DNA of 64,000 nucleotides. Origin: Phaeobacter piscinae. Lineage in GTDB: Bacteria; Pseudomonadota; Alphaproteobacteria; Rhodobacterales; Rhodobacteraceae. Location: NCBI RefSeq assembly GCF_002407245.1, contig NZ_CP010681.1:2914001-2978000 (forward strand), written 5' to 3'. The notes below the pieces were generated by a model that searched no databases, was not told the origin of the DNA, and saw only the letters and a list, made by a program, of their open reading frames with translations. The position numbers and the translations under genes are program-made. Position 1 is the stretch's first letter. Every line of letters begins with the position of its first letter. This document shows positions 1-9,698 of this stretch, in pieces.

Positions 1-513
1 GTCGCCGCGCGGAATGCCGACGGTTTCCAGCGTATCAGAGAGCATCGCGCAGATCTCGGCGTCCGCCGCCATCGAGGCAGTGCCAACGGTATCGGCGTCA
101 CATTGGTAAAACTGGCGGTAACGCCCAGGACCGGGCTTCTCATTGCGCCACACCGGCCCCATCGCGTAGCGGCGATATGGCGTCGGCAGGTCGTTGCGGT
201 GCTGGGCGTAAACCCGGGCCAGAGGGGCCGTCAGGTCATAGCGCAGCGCCATCCAATCACCGTTGCCGCCTTCGTCGTATTCCTGCCAGGCGAAAACGCC
301 CTCATTGGGACGATCGACATCAGGCAGGAATTTGCCCAGCGCTTCAACGGTTTCCACCGCAGAAGATTCCAGCGCATCAAACCCGTAGCGATGATAAACC
401 CCCGCGATGGCCTGCAGCATATCGCTGCGCTGGCTCACCTCTTCGCCGAAATAGTCACGGAAGCCCTTGGGCGTGATCGCCTTGGGGCGGGGCTGTTTCT
501 TGACTTTGGCCAT
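1..513 (-). CDS. hisS: Histidyl-tRNA synthetase, N-terminal part (truncated by window edge)
   Basis: Class II aminoacyl-tRNA synthetase charging tRNA-His in the cytoplasm. The 171 visible residues begin [13 protein letters not shown], and the sequence [15 protein letters not shown] is the class II motif 2 loop in its HisRS form. The ATG at 511-513 is preceded by a strong GAGGAGG Shine-Dalgarno sequence. The reading frame runs off the left edge, so motif 3 and the anticodon-binding domain lie outside the window. Identity is secure from the motif 2 context; nothing unusual is seen. Confidence 0.93.
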   Translation of the reverse strand, partial: MAKVKKQPRPKAITPKGFRDYFGEEVSQRSDMLQAIAGVYHRYGFDALESSAVETVEALGKFLPDVDRPNEGVFAWQEYDEGGNGDWMALRYDLTAPLARVYAQHRNDLPTPYRRYAMGPVWRNEKPGPGRYRQFYQCDADTVGTASMAADAEICAMLSDTLETVGIPRGD

Positions 514-718
514 CTTGGCCTCCTCGGGGTGTCAAATGGGTCAGATACTCGCCCGGCGGTCTAGCCCAAGGGCGGGCTGACAGCAAGGCGGCAGAGGTGT
601 ACTCCCGGCAGGGCGTCTCCGCGCTGCCTCACATGCGGGCACCGTGTTTCAGACTTGTGACAGCATGGACGCGCCCGCCGCCAGCGCATATGAGAGCGTG
701 AGCCCCAAGGAGACAGCC

Positions 719-913
719 ATGCAACATCTTGAAGAGCAGATCGCCCACCTGACGCGCACCGTCGATGAGCTGAGCGAGGTCATCAACCGGCAGCAATCAG
801 AGATCGACCGACTGACCCACCGTGTCGCGATGCTGTATCAGCGCGAAGCCGCCCGTGAGCAGGATGGCGGCGGCGGGGTTGTCATCGGTGACGAACGCCC
901 ACCGCATTACTGA
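719..913 (+). CDS. slyX: SlyX family protein
   Basis: A 64-residue protein of the SlyX family, whose biochemical role is unknown. Almost the whole chain is a predicted coiled coil (LEEQIAHLTRTVDELSEVIN and onward), ending in the short polar tail ERPPHY that is characteristic of SlyX. The ATG at 719 has an AAGGAG Shine-Dalgarno sequence; a longer reading from 644 lacks one. The gene lies divergently from hisS with about 205 bp between the two starts, where I see no other gene. Confidence 0.85.
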   Translation: MQHLEEQIAHLTRTVDELSEVINRQQSEIDRLTHRVAMLYQREAAREQDGGGGVVIGDERPPHY

Positions 914-942
914 TCTTCTGTGACGGCTGACTGCGGCGCCTG

Positions 943-3123
943 TCAGCTGTCGCTGCTTGCCGGGGACGGTTTGAACGACAGCAAGCGCAACGCATTGAGC
1001 GTCACCAGCACCGTGGCGCCGGTGTCAGCCAGAATGGCGATCCACAGGCCGGTCATGCCCAGGACCGATGTGACAAGGAACACCCCCTTAAGCCCCAACG
1101 CAACGGCGACGTTCTGACGGATATTGGTCAACGTCGCACGGGACAGCCGAATTACGCCAACCACGTCGCTAACACGGTTGCGCAGGATCGCTGCATCTGC
1201 GGTCTCTAGCGCCACATCAGTGCCCGATCCCATTGCAACCCCGACCTGAGCGGTCGCGAGCGCAGGCGCATCGTTGATCCCGTCGCCAACCATCATGACC
1301 TGAGCGCTCTGGGTGAGAGCCTGTAGCGCCGTAACCTTATCCTCCGGCATCAGCTCCGCGTGATGATCCAAGCCCAAGTGCCCGGCAATTGCCTCTGCCG
1401 TGCGAGCATTATCTCCGGTCAGCATGGTCGCGGTGATCCCCATCCGCGCCAGCGCGCGCACCGCGTCAGCTGCATCTTCGCGGGGTTCATCACGCAGCGC
1501 GATCAGCCCGTAGAGTATCTCTTCGCTGAACAGGACGACGACCGTCTTGCCCTGCGATTCCAGCTTGGCCGCCTGCGCAAGGGCGGCCTCTGTCATGACA
1601 CTGGTCTCTGAGGCAAAACGCGGGGACCCAACTGTGATCATAATGGATCCGACTTTGGCTGAGGCGCCCTTGCCTGGCACCGCACGGGCTTCCTGTGCCA
1701 ACGGAATATCCACGCCGCTGTCCGCCGCCCGCGTGCAAATCGCTTCCGCCAGCGGGTGGCTCGACTCGCGTTCAACCGCGGCGGCCAGTTCCAACAGCTT
1801 ATCCTCGCTGCCATAATAGACGACGATATCCGTGACCTGCGGCCGCCCGCAGGTCAGTGTCCCGGTCTTGTCAAAAGCCACATGCGTGGTGCCCGCCGCG
1901 GCCTCAATGACCGCGCCTCCCTTCAGCAACAGACCATGGCGCGCACCAGCTGACAAAGCCGACGCAATGGCCGCCGGAACACTGATCACCAACGCGCAGG
2001 GGCAACCAATCAGCAGCAGCGCAAGCGCGCGATAAATCCAAGTGTTCCAATCCAGACCGAACCCAAGCGGTGGCACCAGCGCTACCAGTAGGGCGACCCC
2101 AACAACGATGGGCATGTACACACGGCTGAAACGGTCGATAAATCGCTCAGTCGGGGCACGGGCACTTTCGACCTCTTCGACCAAGCGGATGATCCGCGAG
2201 ATCGTGTTGTCCGCCGCCGCACGGCTCACGCGCACCCGCAGGACGGCCTCGGCGTTGACGGATCCGGCAAAAACCTCGGAACCGGGCTCTTTCAGGCGCG
2301 GAACGCTTTCGCCTGTCACCGGGCTCTCGTCGACGCCAGAGACACCATCAATAACCGCGCCGTCGGCGGGCACGCGGTCACCGGGGCGCACCACAACGAT
2401 CTGACCTTCACGCAGGCTGTCTGCTGCGACCTCCTCCAATACATCTCCCCGCTCCACCAACGCAGTTTTGGGCACGAGATCGGCCAACGCACGAATCCCG
2501 TCTCGTGCTTTGTTCGCGGCCAATCCTTCCAGCATTTCGCCCACGGCAAAGAGGAAGACCACAAGCGCGGCCTCTTCGGCAGCGCCAATAAACAAGGCAC
2601 CAATCGCCGCAATCGACATCAGCATTTCGATGGTGAAAGGCATTCCCGCCCGCAGCATCGCAAAGGCGCGGCGTGCGATGGGGGCCACGCCAATCAGGGT
2701 TGCCAGCATAAACGCCCAGAGACCCACCGTAGGGGATGCCATAAGTTTGATCCCCCAGGCCAGCACCAGAAGAAAACCGGTCCCAAGGAGCAGTTGCCCC
2801 TTACCGCTGCGATACCATGCAGGTGTCTCGGTTGCGGTGGCAGAGCCGATCTGCGTGGCGTTGCAGCACGGCGTCCGGTCAGTCCCCGAACCATCACTAC
2901 GGGCCATTAGATCAAACCCTAACTTGCGCACCGTTTTCTCCACGGCGATCACCGATCCCTCTTGTGGGTCCAGATCCAGACGCAGCCGTTCGGCCATCAT
3001 CGCGACCTCAACGCCGCTGACGCCCGGCAATCGTTCAACCGCGCCGCGCAGTTTCGTCGCGCAGGACCCACAGTCCATGCCCGTGACCCGCCACTCCAGC
3101 TGCTCACCCGTATCCCTGGCCAT
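943..3123 (-). CDS. zntA: Zn2+/Cd2+/Pb2+-exporting P1B-type ATPase (ZntA-like)
   Basis: Inner-membrane heavy-metal efflux pump of 726 residues. Seen in order: an N-terminal HMA domain with GMDCGSC (Cys18, Cys21), a second cysteine pair CC at 86-87, the actuator TGES at 270-273, the transmembrane metal site CPC at 374-376, and the phosphorylation site DKTGTLT (Asp418). The last membrane helix carries ADTGATVLVTLNALRLL, whose Asp is the mark of the P1B-2 (Zn/Cd/Pb) class rather than of copper pumps. The upstream MerR-type promoter with a 19-bp spacer supports metal-induced expression. The exact ion cannot be fixed from sequence. No merR gene lies next to it. Confidence 0.9.
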   Translation of the reverse strand: MARDTGEQLEWRVTGMDCGSCATKLRGAVERLPGVSGVEVAMMAERLRLDLDPQEGSVIAVEKTVRKLGFDLMARSDGSGTDRTPCCNATQIGSATATETPAWYRSGKGQLLLGTGFLLVLAWGIKLMASPTVGLWAFMLATLIGVAPIARRAFAMLRAGMPFTIEMLMSIAAIGALFIGAAEEAALVVFLFAVGEMLEGLAANKARDGIRALADLVPKTALVERGDVLEEVAADSLREGQIVVVRPGDRVPADGAVIDGVSGVDESPVTGESVPRLKEPGSEVFAGSVNAEAVLRVRVSRAAADNTISRIIRLVEEVESARAPTERFIDRFSRVYMPIVVGVALLVALVPPLGFGLDWNTWIYRALALLLIGCPCALVISVPAAIASALSAGARHGLLLKGGAVIEAAAGTTHVAFDKTGTLTCGRPQVTDIVVYYGSEDKLLELAAAVERESSHPLAEAICTRAADSGVDIPLAQEARAVPGKGASAKVGSIMITVGSPRFASETSVMTEAALAQAAKLESQGKTVVVLFSEEILYGLIALRDEPREDAADAVRALARMGITATMLTGDNARTAEAIAGHLGLDHHAELMPEDKVTALQALTQSAQVMMVGDGINDAPALATAQVGVAMGSGTDVALETADAAILRNRVSDVVGVIRLSRATLTNIRQNVAVALGLKGVFLVTSVLGMTGLWIAILADTGATVLVTLNALRLLSFKPSPASSDS

Positions 3124-3164
3124 CTAAACGCCGCCTTTCCTGCTCTCATATTCTGTCAGCGACC

Positions 3165-3195
3165 TATGTAGTTGCTACAGCCACTAGAGCTTCAA
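3165..3195 (-). promoter_or_regulatory. MerR-type promoter/operator of the Zn/Cd ATPase
   Basis: On the minus strand a -35 TTGAAG (3190-3195) is separated from a -10 TACATA (3165-3170) by 19 bp, the over-long spacer typical of promoters untwisted by MerR-family activators. The spacer holds an imperfect dyad, GCTCTAG and CTGTAGC. It lies about 45 bp upstream of the ATPase ATG. Which regulator binds is inferred; the window contains no MerR gene. Confidence 0.7.
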
Positions 3196-3337
3196 GACAT
3201 TTCTTCAGAAAAGCCGATCCAAATTCAGCCTCGCTCAAGACGTGCCGCAACGGCCTTGTTGGGAAAGAACAGAAAGCCGCTAAGCTGCGCAGAATGCTTG
3301 GCCGATCCGCCAGCACCACGACCAAGGAGGCGCCGCC

Positions 3338-4438
3338 GTGCTGCAGGGTATTCGTGTGATCGAAATTGAAGGGCTGGGGCCTGCGCCCTTTGCCGCGATG
3401 ATGCTGGCAGATCTTGGGGCTGACGTTATTTGCGTCCACCGCAAAGGGCACAACGCAGGTCTGATGCCACCCCATCCGATCATCGACCGTGGCAAACGCT
3501 CCATCATGCTGGATCTGAAATCAGCGGCCGATGTGGAGACGCTGCTGCAGCTGGTCGAAAGCGCCGATGCGCTGCTTGAGGGGTTTCGTCCCGGCGTGAT
3601 GGAGCGTCTAAGCCTTGGGCCTGCGGCCTGCCATGCCCGTAGCCCTGATCTCATCTATGGCCGCATGACAGGCTGGGGGCAGGACAGCCCACTGGCGCAG
3701 ACTGCAGGCCATGATCTGAACTATACCGCGCTCTCAGGCGCGCTTTGGTATGACGCGACGCCAGGAACGCCACCCCAGCCGCCTGCGACGCTGGTGGGCG
3801 ATATTGGTGGAGGTGCGCTTTATCTGGTCGCTGGTATCCTTGCGGCACTTGTGAAGCGTGGAAACGCCCACGATGATAGCCCGTCCGGATGTGTGGTCGA
3901 CGCAGCGATATACGATGGATCGGCCCATATGATGAACCTGCTGATGACATTGCAACAGGCCGGGCAGTTTGCAACGCCGCGCGGGGCAAGCCTGCTGGAT
4001 GGGCCCCATTGGAGCCGTTGCTACCTCTGCGCTGACGGCGGCCATATCAGCGTGCAATGTCTGGAACCGCAGTTCTATGCGGAGTTTCTGTCACGTCTGG
4101 ATCTGGACGAGGACGCGCAATTTGCCCAGCAGCATGACAAAAGGCTTTGGCCCGTGCTCGCCGCGCGGCTGACGGGGATCTTTGCGACCCAGACGCGCGA
4201 CTACTGGGCCGATCTATTCGATGGCAGCGACGCCTGTGTGGCCCCAGTTCTGTCGCCGGAAGAAGCCGTGACCCACCCCATGAACACGCGCAGGACATGG
4301 ATCATGGCAGACAATGGCCTGCAGGCGGCACCCGCCCCGCGATTCTCGGATCAGGGCGATTGGACCGCCCCTCCCGCGCCAGAACGCGGTGAGCATACGG
4401 CCCAGATACTGGCGGAGCTGATGCAGCGCCGGCGCTAG
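3338..4438 (+). CDS. CaiB/BaiF CoA-transferase family protein, alpha-methylacyl-CoA racemase-like
   Basis: A 366-residue class III CoA-transferase fold protein. It begins LQGIRVIEIEGLGPAPFAAMMLADLGADV, as in family III enzymes, and carries GHDLNYTALSGAL, the His-Asp region found in alpha-methylacyl-CoA racemases; LVGDIGGGA also matches that subgroup. It probably epimerises 2-methyl-branched acyl-CoAs, although a CoA-transferase activity cannot be excluded. The start is GTG at 3338 behind AAGGAGG. It is divergent from the metal ATPase and convergent with the small gene that follows. Confidence 0.82.
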   Translation: MLQGIRVIEIEGLGPAPFAAMMLADLGADVICVHRKGHNAGLMPPHPIIDRGKRSIMLDLKSAADVETLLQLVESADALLEGFRPGVMERLSLGPAACHARSPDLIYGRMTGWGQDSPLAQTAGHDLNYTALSGALWYDATPGTPPQPPATLVGDIGGGALYLVAGILAALVKRGNAHDDSPSGCVVDAAIYDGSAHMMNLLMTLQQAGQFATPRGASLLDGPHWSRCYLCADGGHISVQCLEPQFYAEFLSRLDLDEDAQFAQQHDKRLWPVLAARLTGIFATQTRDYWADLFDGSDACVAPVLSPEEAVTHPMNTRRTWIMADNGLQAAPAPRFSDQGDWTAPPAPERGEHTAQILAELMQRRR

Positions 4439-4439
4439 G

Positions 4440-4607
4440 TTAGTCGGCTTTCTTGGCTTTCTCAGCTGCCGCCTTCATCCGCGCCAGCAGGTCGGCTTTT
4501 GTTTCGCGGCCGCCGTAGGGGTTCTTGTCGGACCCTTTGGCGTTGTGTTCTTGGTGGCGCGGGCTGTTCTTGCCCTTTTTGGGGGCGCCAGATTTCTTGT
4601 AGTCCAT
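4440..4607 (-). CDS. Small highly basic protein of unknown function
   Basis: A 55-residue Lys/Arg-rich hydrophilic protein (MDYKKSGAPKKGKNSPRHQE...) ending in an Ala/Lys amphipathic stretch AAAEKAKKAD. There is no signal peptide or membrane segment. The ATG at 4607 has AAGGG upstream at suitable spacing; an upstream in-frame extension to 4652 lacks such a signal. The composition suggests a nucleic-acid-associated or intrinsically disordered protein, but I do not recognise the family. The stop abuts that of the convergent CoA-transferase gene. Confidence 0.6.
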   Translation of the reverse strand: MDYKKSGAPKKGKNSPRHQEHNAKGSDKNPYGGRETKADLLARMKAAAEKAKKAD

Positions 4608-4706
4608 CGACTTGCCCTTTCGGCGTGATCGCAAAAGGCGCTGATGCCGCAATTGGCCTCAGCGCGCAAGATTATCGCTAGCATTACATTGTGGCGTGCA
4701 GACGGA

Positions 4707-5741
4707 TCAGCCGCCCCGCACCGCATCAATCATGCGCTGCACATTGTCCGGGTCCGCGTCAGGCGTGATGCCATGACCAAGGTTGAAGATATGCGGCCCG
4801 TTCCCAAAGGCTTTGACGATGCGGCGGGTGTCATCCACCAGTTCCTGACCGCCGGTGACCATATGACGAGACGCGAGATTGCCCTGCACACAGCCGTCTA
4901 TCTGAACATGGGCTGCCGCCCATTCAGGATCCACCGAATTATCGAGCGCGACGCAATCCACCCCGGTTGCCTTGGCAAACCCGACATATTTGTCACCGGC
5001 CTCACGCGGGAAGCCAATGACCGGGATATCCGGATGACGCTCTTTCAACGCCTCGGTGATCTGGCGGCACGGCTCCAGCGCGTATTTCTCAAACGCCTCG
5101 CCACGCAGCGAGCCTGCCCAGCTGTCAAAAATCTTGACCACCTCCGCACCGGCTTTGATCTGCATCGACAGATATTCAATGGTCGCCTCTGTGATGCGCG
5201 CCAGCAGGGCCTCAAACAGCGGGTTGTTCTCCTGACGCAGCACGTGCGCAGGCCCCTGATCTGGGGTGCCGCGCCCGGCAATCATATAGGTCGCGACAGT
5301 CCAGGGCGCACCGGCAAAGCCGATCAGCGTGGTCTCAGAAGGTAGCGCCGAAGAGAGCAAGCGCACCGTCTCATAGATGGGGTTCAGCGTTTCGTGAATA
5401 TCGCTGACCGGGCCCAGCTTGGCAAAATCCGCTTCGGTGGTGATTGTCGAAAGGCGCGGCCCCTCGCCGGTTACAAACCACAGATCCGCCCCCAGAGCCT
5501 GCGGCACCAGAAGAATATCGGCAAAAAGGATCGCGGCGTCGAACCCGTAGCGGCGGATGGGCTGCAGGGTGACCTCGGTTGCCATCTCCGGATTGTAGCA
5601 TAGCGACAGAAAATCGCCCGCCTCGGCCCGTGTGGCGCGATATTCCGGCAGATAGCGACCGGCCTGACGCATCATCCAAATCGGCGGCACATCCTGTGTC
5701 TCGCCCGCCAATGCGCGCAGCAGTTTCTTCTGTTCGGCCAT
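4707..5741 (-). CDS. hemE: Uroporphyrinogen decarboxylase
   Basis: Cytoplasmic haem-pathway enzyme that removes four acetate carboxyls from uroporphyrinogen III to give coproporphyrinogen III. It has 344 residues, the usual family length. Diagnostic segments are [17 protein letters not shown] near the N terminus, with the substrate-binding arginines, and [14 protein letters not shown]. The ATG at 5741 is preceded by GAGGG. The 27-residue upstream extension has no ribosome site. It is divergent from hemC with 110 bp between starts, and hemF lies 2 kb away, so this is a haem-synthesis neighbourhood. Confidence 0.96.
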   Translation of the reverse strand: MAEQKKLLRALAGETQDVPPIWMMRQAGRYLPEYRATRAEAGDFLSLCYNPEMATEVTLQPIRRYGFDAAILFADILLVPQALGADLWFVTGEGPRLSTITTEADFAKLGPVSDIHETLNPIYETVRLLSSALPSETTLIGFAGAPWTVATYMIAGRGTPDQGPAHVLRQENNPLFEALLARITEATIEYLSMQIKAGAEVVKIFDSWAGSLRGEAFEKYALEPCRQITEALKERHPDIPVIGFPREAGDKYVGFAKATGVDCVALDNSVDPEWAAAHVQIDGCVQGNLASRHMVTGGQELVDDTRRIVKAFGNGPHIFNLGHGITPDADPDNVQRMIDAVRGG

Positions 5742-5851
5742 GGTCACCCTCATATCTATGTTGCATCTGAGGTCTAGCCTTGGCGGCAAATTGTCAAGGG
5801 CAGCAGGACCGGTGCTTGTCATGGCATTATGTCGCGATTAAGGGTCAATAC

Positions 5852-6814
5852 ATGACACAGATTGATCTGCCCTCCCCCGCTTCGCCCCTGAAAATCGGCA
5901 CCCGCGGTTCGCCTCTGGCGCTGGCCCAGGCCCATGAAACACGCGCCCGGCTGGTTGCGGCGTTCGATCTGCCACAAGATGCCTTTGAGATCGTGGTGAT
6001 CAAAACCAGCGGCGACAATCAGGCGCTGATCGCGGCGGATAAACCGCTGAAGGAACTGGGCGGCAAAGGTCTGTTCACCAAGGAAATCGAAGAGGATCTG
6101 TTGTCCGGCGCCATTGATATTGCGGTGCATTCGATGAAGGATATGCCCGTGACGCAGCCTGCCGGGCTGCTGCTGGAGACCTATCTGCCCCGCGAAGACG
6201 TGCGTGACGCCTTCGTCTCGCCAGATGTCACCGCCATCGCTGATCTACGCGAGGGAGCGGTTGTCGGCACCTCCTCCCTGCGACGACGCGCCCAGCTGTT
6301 GCATCGTCGCCCCGATCTGCAGGTGGTGGAGTTTCGCGGTAACGTTCAGACTCGCCTGACCAAGCTGCGCGATGGTGTCGCGGAATGCACATTCTTGGCA
6401 ATGGCCGGTCTGAACCGGCTCGGCGCAGATCAGGTGCCCGCAACCCCCATTCCACCTGAGGACATGCTGCCCGCCGTTGCCCAAGGCGCCATCGGGATTG
6501 AGCGGCGCGCGGATGACAGCCGCACCGGCGATATGCTGGCCGCCCTTCACGACCGCAAAACCGGAGAGCGGCTGGCGGCAGAGCGCGCGTTTCTGGCCGC
6601 ACTTGACGGCTCCTGCGAAACCCCGATTGCCGGGCTGGCCACCCTGGACGGCGGAACACTGCGATTGCGCGGCGAAGTTCTACGCCCAGACGGTTCCGAG
6701 GCGATCAGCGATGAGCAGTTCTGCCCGGTTGAAGACGGCGCGGAACTGGGCCGTGAGATGGCGGCAAAGCTGCTGGCCCAAGCCGGGGCAGGCTTCTTTG
6801 ACTGGAAACGCTAA
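5852..6814 (+). CDS. hemC: Porphobilinogen deaminase (hydroxymethylbilane synthase)
   Basis: Polymerises four porphobilinogens into hydroxymethylbilane in the cytoplasm. It has 320 residues. The sequence KIGTRGSPLALAQA opens the protein, DIAVHSMKDMP is the conserved central loop, SSLRRRAQLLHRRPDLQ binds the growing chain, and GSCETPIAG contains the cysteine that anchors the dipyrromethane cofactor. The ATG at 5852 follows an AAGGG ribosome site; the frame is open further upstream but without one. It shares its promoter region with divergent hemE. Confidence 0.96.
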   Translation: MTQIDLPSPASPLKIGTRGSPLALAQAHETRARLVAAFDLPQDAFEIVVIKTSGDNQALIAADKPLKELGGKGLFTKEIEEDLLSGAIDIAVHSMKDMPVTQPAGLLLETYLPREDVRDAFVSPDVTAIADLREGAVVGTSSLRRRAQLLHRRPDLQVVEFRGNVQTRLTKLRDGVAECTFLAMAGLNRLGADQVPATPIPPEDMLPAVAQGAIGIERRADDSRTGDMLAALHDRKTGERLAAERAFLAALDGSCETPIAGLATLDGGTLRLRGEVLRPDGSEAISDEQFCPVEDGAELGREMAAKLLAQAGAGFFDWKR

Positions 6815-6891
6815 GGGCTGACCAAGGGGTGCGAGGCGCTGCCTCGCGCTCCGGGATATTTTCAGCCAGAAGATCCGCCAAGTGTAGTGCC

Positions 6892-7731
6892 TCAGATCTG
6901 ACCGGACCAGCGCAACCACCGCTCTGGCCCGCCACCAAAGACATTCAGATCGACGTTCCCCTCAATCCCCGGCACCCGCCCGGTGCCGGTATATTGCCAG
7001 AACCGCCAAAGCGCGCCGGGATAGGTAACATGGGGGTGATCCGCAACAGAGCGCAGCCAGAATTCGGTGCCCCTCAGGCGGCCGATGCCAGTATCACGGT
7101 AGAAATCAACGGTGGTGTAGAGCACCGGGCGACGTCCGTAATGCGCCTCAAGAATATCGAGAAATCGATCCGCCTCAGCACGGATTTTACTGCCGGAAGG
7201 CCGTTTTGTGCAGGTACGTGAATGGGGCGTCCATTCCATATCCAGCACGTGGGGCAAGGCGGCGCTGTCGCGCGGGACATGGCGGATGAACCAGCGCGCC
7301 TGCTCGGCCGCAGGGCGGCAGAAATAAAAATAATGATAAGCCCCGCGTTTCACACCGGCCCGCCGCGCGCCGCGCCAGTGCTCGCGGAATTTTGGATCCG
7401 CCAGATCGCCGCCTTCGGTCGCCTTGAGATAGGCAAAGCTGATGCCCGCCGCTTTCGCCCGTTGCCAGTCGATGTCACCCTGCCAGCGCGAAACATCAAT
7501 CCCGTGGATCGGATAGGACCAGGGCGTGCGGCCATCCCAGGGGTGTGGATCACTGTCGCCAAATTTGGGATGGGTGATCAACCGCGCGCGCGCCACGGCG
7601 AGGCTGGCAGCGGTCTCCCCCGGCTGGACCGGCTGACCGATCGGCGGTGAAGGCGGCGCGACATATGAGGTGCGTGACCCGCAAGAGGCCAGCATCAACA
7701 CTGCTGCAATCAACAGCCAAAGTCTGCTCAT
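6892..7731 (-). CDS. GH25-family lysozyme, predicted lipoprotein
   Basis: A 279-residue cell-wall muramidase of glycoside hydrolase family 25. The N terminus MSRLWLLIAAVLMLASC is a lipoprotein signal with lipobox LASC, so it is probably membrane-anchored and periplasmic. GIDVSRWQGDIDW is the first GH25 motif and VLDMEW carries the catalytic Asp/Glu pair; FWQYTGTGRVPGIEGNVDLN is the C-terminal signature. It probably acts in peptidoglycan remodelling rather than as a phage lysin, since no phage gene is near. It ends convergently with hemC. Confidence 0.85.
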   Translation of the reverse strand: MSRLWLLIAAVLMLASCGSRTSYVAPPSPPIGQPVQPGETAASLAVARARLITHPKFGDSDPHPWDGRTPWSYPIHGIDVSRWQGDIDWQRAKAAGISFAYLKATEGGDLADPKFREHWRGARRAGVKRGAYHYFYFCRPAAEQARWFIRHVPRDSAALPHVLDMEWTPHSRTCTKRPSGSKIRAEADRFLDILEAHYGRRPVLYTTVDFYRDTGIGRLRGTEFWLRSVADHPHVTYPGALWRFWQYTGTGRVPGIEGNVDLNVFGGGPERWLRWSGQI

Positions 7732-7857
7732 ATGGACCTGCCCTGATCTGCCCCGGATCTGCGTGCAATGCCACGCTTTGCCTCAGTAAAGCGCGACCGG
7801 CCGATCAGAGCAATGACCAAGGCATCCCCATGCCGCAATCAGCAAAACACCGCGACG

Positions 7858-8751
7858 TCAGATCCATTTGGCCATTGGTGGCAGGCTCATCAGCACCGCA
7901 TTGGCATCATGACCGGTTTCGAGCCCGAATTTGGTTCCGCGGTCATAGACCAGATTATACTCCGCATAGAGGCCACGATGGACCAGTTGAATGTCCTTTT
8001 CCGGTGCGCCAAATGCCATCGGCCGTCGTTTTTCAACCAATGGCAGATAGGCGGGAAGAAACGCGCGGCCAATGTCCTGCGTCAGTGCAAAATCAGCCTC
8101 CCAATCACCCGTGTTGCGATCATCCATGAAGATCCCGCCAACGCCTCGCGCCCGGTTGCGGTGGGGGATATAGAAATACTCATCCGCCCAGTCTTTCAGC
8201 TCTTCATAGAGCGCGTTCCCATGCGGTGCCAGATGCTGTTCCTGGGTGCGGTGGAAATGGGCCGTGTCCTCGTCATACTCAATACAAGGGTTGAGGTCGG
8301 AGCCACCTCCGAACCACCAAGCATGCGGGGTCCAGAACATCCGCGTGTTCATGTGGACTGCGGGCGCATGGGGGTTCTGCATATGGGCAACAAGGGAAAT
8401 GCCGGAGGCCCAGAACCTCGGATCGTCCTGCATGCCGGGGATCCCCTTACGGGCCGCCATGGCAGATTGGGCGCGTGCCCCCAGGGTGCCGTAAACCTCG
8501 GAGATGTTGACGCCAACCTTCTCAAACACCCGGCCACCGCGCATCACGCTCATCAGGCCGCCGCCCGCATCGCTGCCATCTTCGGCGCGACGGGTGGTGT
8601 CGCTGACCTCAAACCGGCCGGCAGGCTGATCACAGAGCGGGCCGCTGTTGTGGCTGTCTTCCAGTGCTTCGAAAGCTGCGACGATGTCATCGCGCAAAGA
8701 CTTGAACCAGGCCGCTGCGCGGGCCTTTTCGTTGATCATATCGGTGCTCAT
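7858..8751 (-). CDS. hemF: Coproporphyrinogen III oxidase, oxygen-dependent
   Basis: Oxygen-requiring conversion of coproporphyrinogen III to protoporphyrinogen IX. It has 297 residues. Conserved segments include ISLVAHMQNPHAPAVHMNTR, WWFGGGSDLNPCIEY, and YAEYNLVYDRGTKFGLETG near the C terminus. The ATG at 8751 is preceded by AGGCGACC; the 32-residue upstream extension is unlikely. The SDR gene ends 37 bp upstream on the same strand, so the two may be co-transcribed. No FNR-like site is seen at this aerobic-type gene. Confidence 0.95.
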   Translation of the reverse strand: MSTDMINEKARAAAWFKSLRDDIVAAFEALEDSHNSGPLCDQPAGRFEVSDTTRRAEDGSDAGGGLMSVMRGGRVFEKVGVNISEVYGTLGARAQSAMAARKGIPGMQDDPRFWASGISLVAHMQNPHAPAVHMNTRMFWTPHAWWFGGGSDLNPCIEYDEDTAHFHRTQEQHLAPHGNALYEELKDWADEYFYIPHRNRARGVGGIFMDDRNTGDWEADFALTQDIGRAFLPAYLPLVEKRRPMAFGAPEKDIQLVHRGLYAEYNLVYDRGTKFGLETGHDANAVLMSLPPMAKWI

Positions 8752-8788
8752 CTGGTCGCCTATGTCCGCAGGAGAGGTGGGAGATGGT

Positions 8789-9592
8789 TTAATGGACCGG
8801 CACGGCAACCGTGTCCAGCAACGTGCGCCCGCCGTCCAATGTGACAATCTGTCCGGTCATAAAGGCGGCTGCGTCGGAGGCAAGGAACTGCGCAGCCTCG
8901 GTCAGTTCACTGGGAGAAGCAATCCGGCCAAGTGGCGTATGCCGTTCGATATCCTGCCGATAAGCGCGGTTGTCCTTCAGCGTGGCCTGCATCGAGGCAC
9001 TCATAACCGATCCGAAAGCAATGGAATTGACCCGAATCCGATGCGGTGCAAGCGACACCGACAAAGAGCGCGTCAGCTGATCGAGTGCGGCCGAGGCCAC
9101 GCAATAGGCCATGAGCTCAGGGTGGGACCGACGTGCCGCGATGGATGACAGGTTGATGATCGCGCCATTGGGTCCGCTGCTGTCACGCTGTTCCCCCTGT
9201 TTGATCATACGCCGCGCCACCTGTTGCGACAGTCGCATGGTCGGCAGCAGGGTTTCATTGAGCAGCAGTTCCATCGAGTCGTCATCCGGATCCAGCGGAT
9301 CGGTTGGCACCACCTGCCGCGCGCCGTTGACCAGAATGTCGACCTCATCAAAAGCATCGATGGTTGCAGACAGAAGGTTGGCGATGGTCAACCGCTCCCT
9401 CAGATCCCCGGCAAAATAGCGAATATTGCTCTCATCTGCCTGTGTGCCCAGTTCACTAAGCAGGGCTGCTTCGTCTGTGTCCGCAAACATCACATTGGCC
9501 CCAGCCGCAGCGAATTGTTTACCAATCGCAAGGCCAATACCACTGGCTGAGCCAGTGACGATGGCCGTTTTGCCGGAAATGGAAAAAGACAT
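8789..9592 (-). CDS. Short-chain dehydrogenase/reductase family protein, catalytic lysine replaced
   Basis: A 267-residue classical-SDR fold. TGSASGIG is the NAD(P)-binding glycine motif, VNGAR stands where NNAG is usual, INLSS carries the catalytic serine, and the C terminus FMTGQIVTLDGG is typical. The catalytic YxxxK reads AYCVASAAL, so the lysine position is a serine (codons TAT TGC GTG GCC TCG). That residue normally orders the nicotinamide ribose and lowers the tyrosine pKa, so activity may be lost or altered. The substrate is unknown. It lies upstream of hemF in the same orientation. Confidence 0.8.
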   Translation of the reverse strand: MSFSISGKTAIVTGSASGIGLAIGKQFAAAGANVMFADTDEAALLSELGTQADESNIRYFAGDLRERLTIANLLSATIDAFDEVDILVNGARQVVPTDPLDPDDDSMELLLNETLLPTMRLSQQVARRMIKQGEQRDSSGPNGAIINLSSIAARRSHPELMAYCVASAALDQLTRSLSVSLAPHRIRVNSIAFGSVMSASMQATLKDNRAYRQDIERHTPLGRIASPSELTEAAQFLASDAAAFMTGQIVTLDGGRTLLDTVAVPVH

Positions 9593-9698
9593 AAATGACC
9601 TCCGTCAGGATCGAGAGGATGCACCAGCGGCCAGCCTCTTTTCTGCAACCTAGACTGCGGACAGAAACAAGTGAACCATCCTTTGTCGTCCGCCTGCG

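Noticed and set aside
2468..3127. Long plus-strand open frame opposite the metal ATPase
   Set aside because: Antisense shadow in GC-rich DNA; low-complexity composition, no ribosome site and no family, while the opposite frame is a full P-type ATPase.
6892..7731. GH25 lysozyme as a phage endolysin
   Set aside because: It has a lipoprotein signal, and there are no phage genes, holin or integrase near it.
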